The notes beneath the pieces were generated by a model. That model was not told the DNA's origin and ran no database searches. It was given only the letters and a program-made list of their open reading frames with translations. DNA of 64,000 nucleotides from Rhodococcus sp. B50 (GTDB lineage Bacteria > Actinomycetota > Actinomycetes > Mycobacteriales > Mycobacteriaceae), in NCBI RefSeq assembly GCF_013602415.1, contig NZ_WPAG02000002.1, positions 2,855,480 to 2,919,479 of the forward strand, given 5' to 3'. This document shows, piece after piece, positions 62,290 to 64,000 of the stretch. The stretch's first letter is position 1. Each line of letters begins with the position of its first letter. The translations under genes and the position numbers were made by a program.

Positions 62290-64000
62290 ATGAGGAACAA
62301 CCAACTGGGGCGACCACGAGGCGACGACATCGTGGGAGCATCCGGCGGACCGACGGTGGCGGTCGTGGCGTACACGACGACACTCGAACGGACGATGATC
62401 GAGGACTGGCTGCGTTCGGACGAGGTACCCGCCGAGTACCGCACGCCGACCCGCCCGGAGTCGCTCGCCCTCGACTCCCGGGTGCTCGCGGAACAGCTCG
62501 TCACCCGCACCGACGACCCGCTGATCCTGCCCGTGCGCGTCGTGTGGCTTCCGGCCGAACGGGGCGGTGCGCGACGCGTGCGGTTCTCCGACGTCCTCGC
62601 CCTGACGAACCCGCGCAACCCGAATCTGCTGCTGCAGAAGTGGCTCGTGCGCAAGGGCGCCGACCGTCACCGGATCGTCGTGGCCCAACCGGCCCGCCTG
62701 TCCGAACTGCGTGCCGCGCTCACCGCAGAGGACGGGGCCGCCGACGACGAGGCCCTCGCGCGGTATGTGACCCGCCGCGCCGTCGTCGCACTCGAACGCG
62801 CCGAACGTGCCGTGATCGGCGACCGCTACAAGGTCCCACGGCTCGTCGCCGCACAGATCATGGACTCGTCGCTCTTCCGGCGCCGTCTCGACGAGATCGC
62901 CGCCGAGCACGGTCTGTCGCGCGCCGAGGTCGAGGCGCGGGCACGCAGTGCGCTCGACGAACTGGTGGCCGTGCAGTCGCGTCTGGTCACCGACCTGTTC
63001 ACGCAGGCGATGCGGCCGCTGCACGCGGCGGCCTGGACAGTGCACGCCGACGAGTCCGGCCTGCGTGCGCTGCGCGAGACCAACCGCCGGTACTCCCTGG
63101 TGTTCCTCCCGTCGCATCGGTCCTATGCCGACGCCTTCGTCCTGGGCGACATCCTGGCGGCGAACGACTTTCCCGGCAACCACATCATGGGCGGGGCCAA
63201 CCTCACCTTCTGGCCGATCGGTCCCGTCGCCCGCCGCACCGGCACGGTGTTCATCCGGCGCAGTTTCGCCGACGACGACGTCTACAAGGCGGCGCTCGAG
63301 GAGTACTTCGCGTTCCTGCTCAGCAAGCGGTTCAACCTCGAATGGTATTTCGAGGGCGGCCGGACGCGGACGGGCAAGCTCCGGGCCCCGCGCTACGGCC
63401 TGCTCAGTTACGTCGCCAACGCGATCCGCGGCGGGCGGGTCGAGGACGCGATGCTGGTGCCCGTGTCGATCACCTACGAGGGACTCGCCGAGGTCGCGGC
63501 AGTCGCCGCCGAGCAGACCGGCGCCACGAAGAAGCCCGAAGGGCTGGGCTGGCTCGTCCGTTACGCCCGCAACCAGCGCAAGCGGGCCGGGAACGTGTAC
63601 GTGCGGTTCGGTGATCCGGTGTCGCTGCGCGAACTGCTGATCGCCGGTGGGGATCCGGACCTGACCGCACCCGCTCTGGCCGCCGATCCCTCCGCGACGG
63701 CAACGGATCCCGAGGAGGTGCGCGCACTGCGCCGGAAAGCGTTGCAGAAGGTCGCCTTCGAGGTCGCGGTCGGCATCAACTGCAACACCCCGGTGACGGT
63801 GAACTGCCTGGTCACCCTGGCTCTGCTCGGTGTGCGCGACCGGTCGCTGACGCTCGAGGAGGTGCGGGCGGTGATCGCGCCGGTCCGCCGCTATCTCGAC
63901 CGTCGCGGTGTTCCGCAGGGTGGCCTGCACATTCTCGACGTCGAGGGCGGGCTCGCGGATGTGCTCTCGTCGCTGACCCACGCGGGTGTGGTCACCACCT
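62290..64000 (+). CDS. plsB: Glycerol-3-phosphate 1-O-acyltransferase PlsB, C-terminus cut by window edge
   Basis: At least 570 residues are visible and the frame is still open at the right edge. The acyltransferase HX4D motif is LPSHRSYADAF (His276). Then come the NFPGNH-like block (FPGNHIMGGANL), the FIRRSFADDDVYKAAL block and the glycerol-3-phosphate-binding EWYFEGGRTRTGKLRAPRYG; LVPVSITYEGLAE follows. It makes lysophosphatidate at the membrane, the first step of phospholipid and triacylglycerol synthesis. GGGGTGAG lies just before the ATG. Confidence 0.93.
   Translation, partial: MRNNQLGRPRGDDIVGASGGPTVAVVAYTTTLERTMIEDWLRSDEVPAEYRTPTRPESLALDSRVLAEQLVTRTDDPLILPVRVVWLPAERGGARRVRFSDVLALTNPRNPNLLLQKWLVRKGADRHRIVVAQPARLSELRAALTAEDGAADDEALARYVTRRAVVALERAERAVIGDRYKVPRLVAAQIMDSSLFRRRLDEIAAEHGLSRAEVEARARSALDELVAVQSRLVTDLFTQAMRPLHAAAWTVHADESGLRALRETNRRYSLVFLPSHRSYADAFVLGDILAANDFPGNHIMGGANLTFWPIGPVARRTGTVFIRRSFADDDVYKAALEEYFAFLLSKRFNLEWYFEGGRTRTGKLRAPRYGLLSYVANAIRGGRVEDAMLVPVSITYEGLAEVAAVAAEQTGATKKPEGLGWLVRYARNQRKRAGNVYVRFGDPVSLRELLIAGGDPDLTAPALAADPSATATDPEEVRALRRKALQKVAFEVAVGINCNTPVTVNCLVTLALLGVRDRSLTLEEVRAVIAPVRRYLDRRGVPQGGLHILDVEGGLADVLSSLTHAGVVTT

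Overview
The window is high-GC actinobacterial DNA, most likely Rhodococcus or a close mycolic-acid-bearing relative. Supporting signs are an antigen-85-type mycolyltransferase, a mycobacterial-type XPB helicase, a PlsB acyltransferase, F420/LLM oxidoreductases, TreS/maltokinase, a latex-clearing protein (Lcp), and many leaderless starts with a TANNNT box 6-8 nt before ATG/GTG. I see no rRNA, tRNA, CRISPR array, transposase, integrase or phage genes; the region reads as chromosome with metabolic and stress modules.

Layout. (1) 0-6.3 kb: a minus-strand operon with an ABC importer of the sulfonate/taurine type, an NtaA/DszA-type flavin monooxygenase, a GMC oxidoreductase and a gene running off the left edge; a Cys-rich short ORF precedes it. 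(2) 6.5-8.8 kb: three tiny genes (two look like tandem paralogues) and the XPB helicase. (3) 8.8-12.6 kb: CitA/CitB-type two-component system and a citrate transporter. (4) 12.8-20.7 kb: a DUF3239 protein, a GNAT enzyme, and a second organosulfur-type operon (binding protein, ATPase, permease, NtaA-type monooxygenase, MFS protein, F420-type LLM enzyme) preceded by a nine-codon Cys-rich ORF with inverted repeats, a good candidate cysteine attenuator. (5) 20.8-27.9 kb: a divergent persulfide/sulfide locus with two rhodaneses, two TauE/SafE transporters, a CstR-like repressor, DUF302, an ETHE1-type dioxygenase-rhodanese, a thioredoxin that has lost its active site, a Cys-rich mini-protein and an MFS transporter. 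Five near-identical 16-bp palindromes (ATACCCC..GGGGTAT) mark the regulon, and near-identical hairpins close both ends.

(6) 27.9-32.8 kb: rubber oxygenase Lcp with a divergent TetR regulator, a NUDIX protein, a GyrI-like protein, an ECF41/SigJ-type sigma factor and its carboxymuconolactone-decarboxylase-type partner, which has a textbook ECF41 promoter. (7) 32.9-38.5 kb: aminotransferase, AraC regulator, ectoine hydroxylase without ectABC nearby, glycosyltransferase, and DAHP synthase behind a leader peptide containing Tyr-Phe-Trp-Phe and a strong hairpin. (8) 38.5-45 kb: acetate permease, small enzymes, acyl-CoA dehydrogenase, and treS-maltokinase of the trehalose-to-alpha-glucan route. (9) 45-50.9 kb: a Clp unfoldase behind an HspR HAIR element, the ohrR-ohr peroxide module and a HelY-like helicase. 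(10) 50.9-64 kb: two paralogous SDRs, a membrane-anchored sigma-like protein, GNAT, mycolyltransferase, pseudouridine synthase, SRPBCC, flavodoxin, CYTH-CHAD, universal stress protein, a fused kinase-like protein/ATPase, and PlsB running off the right edge.

As a whole the window is rich in sulfur acquisition and sulfide handling, with several regulatory devices readable directly from the DNA. Functions rest on motifs and family knowledge; no database search was run.
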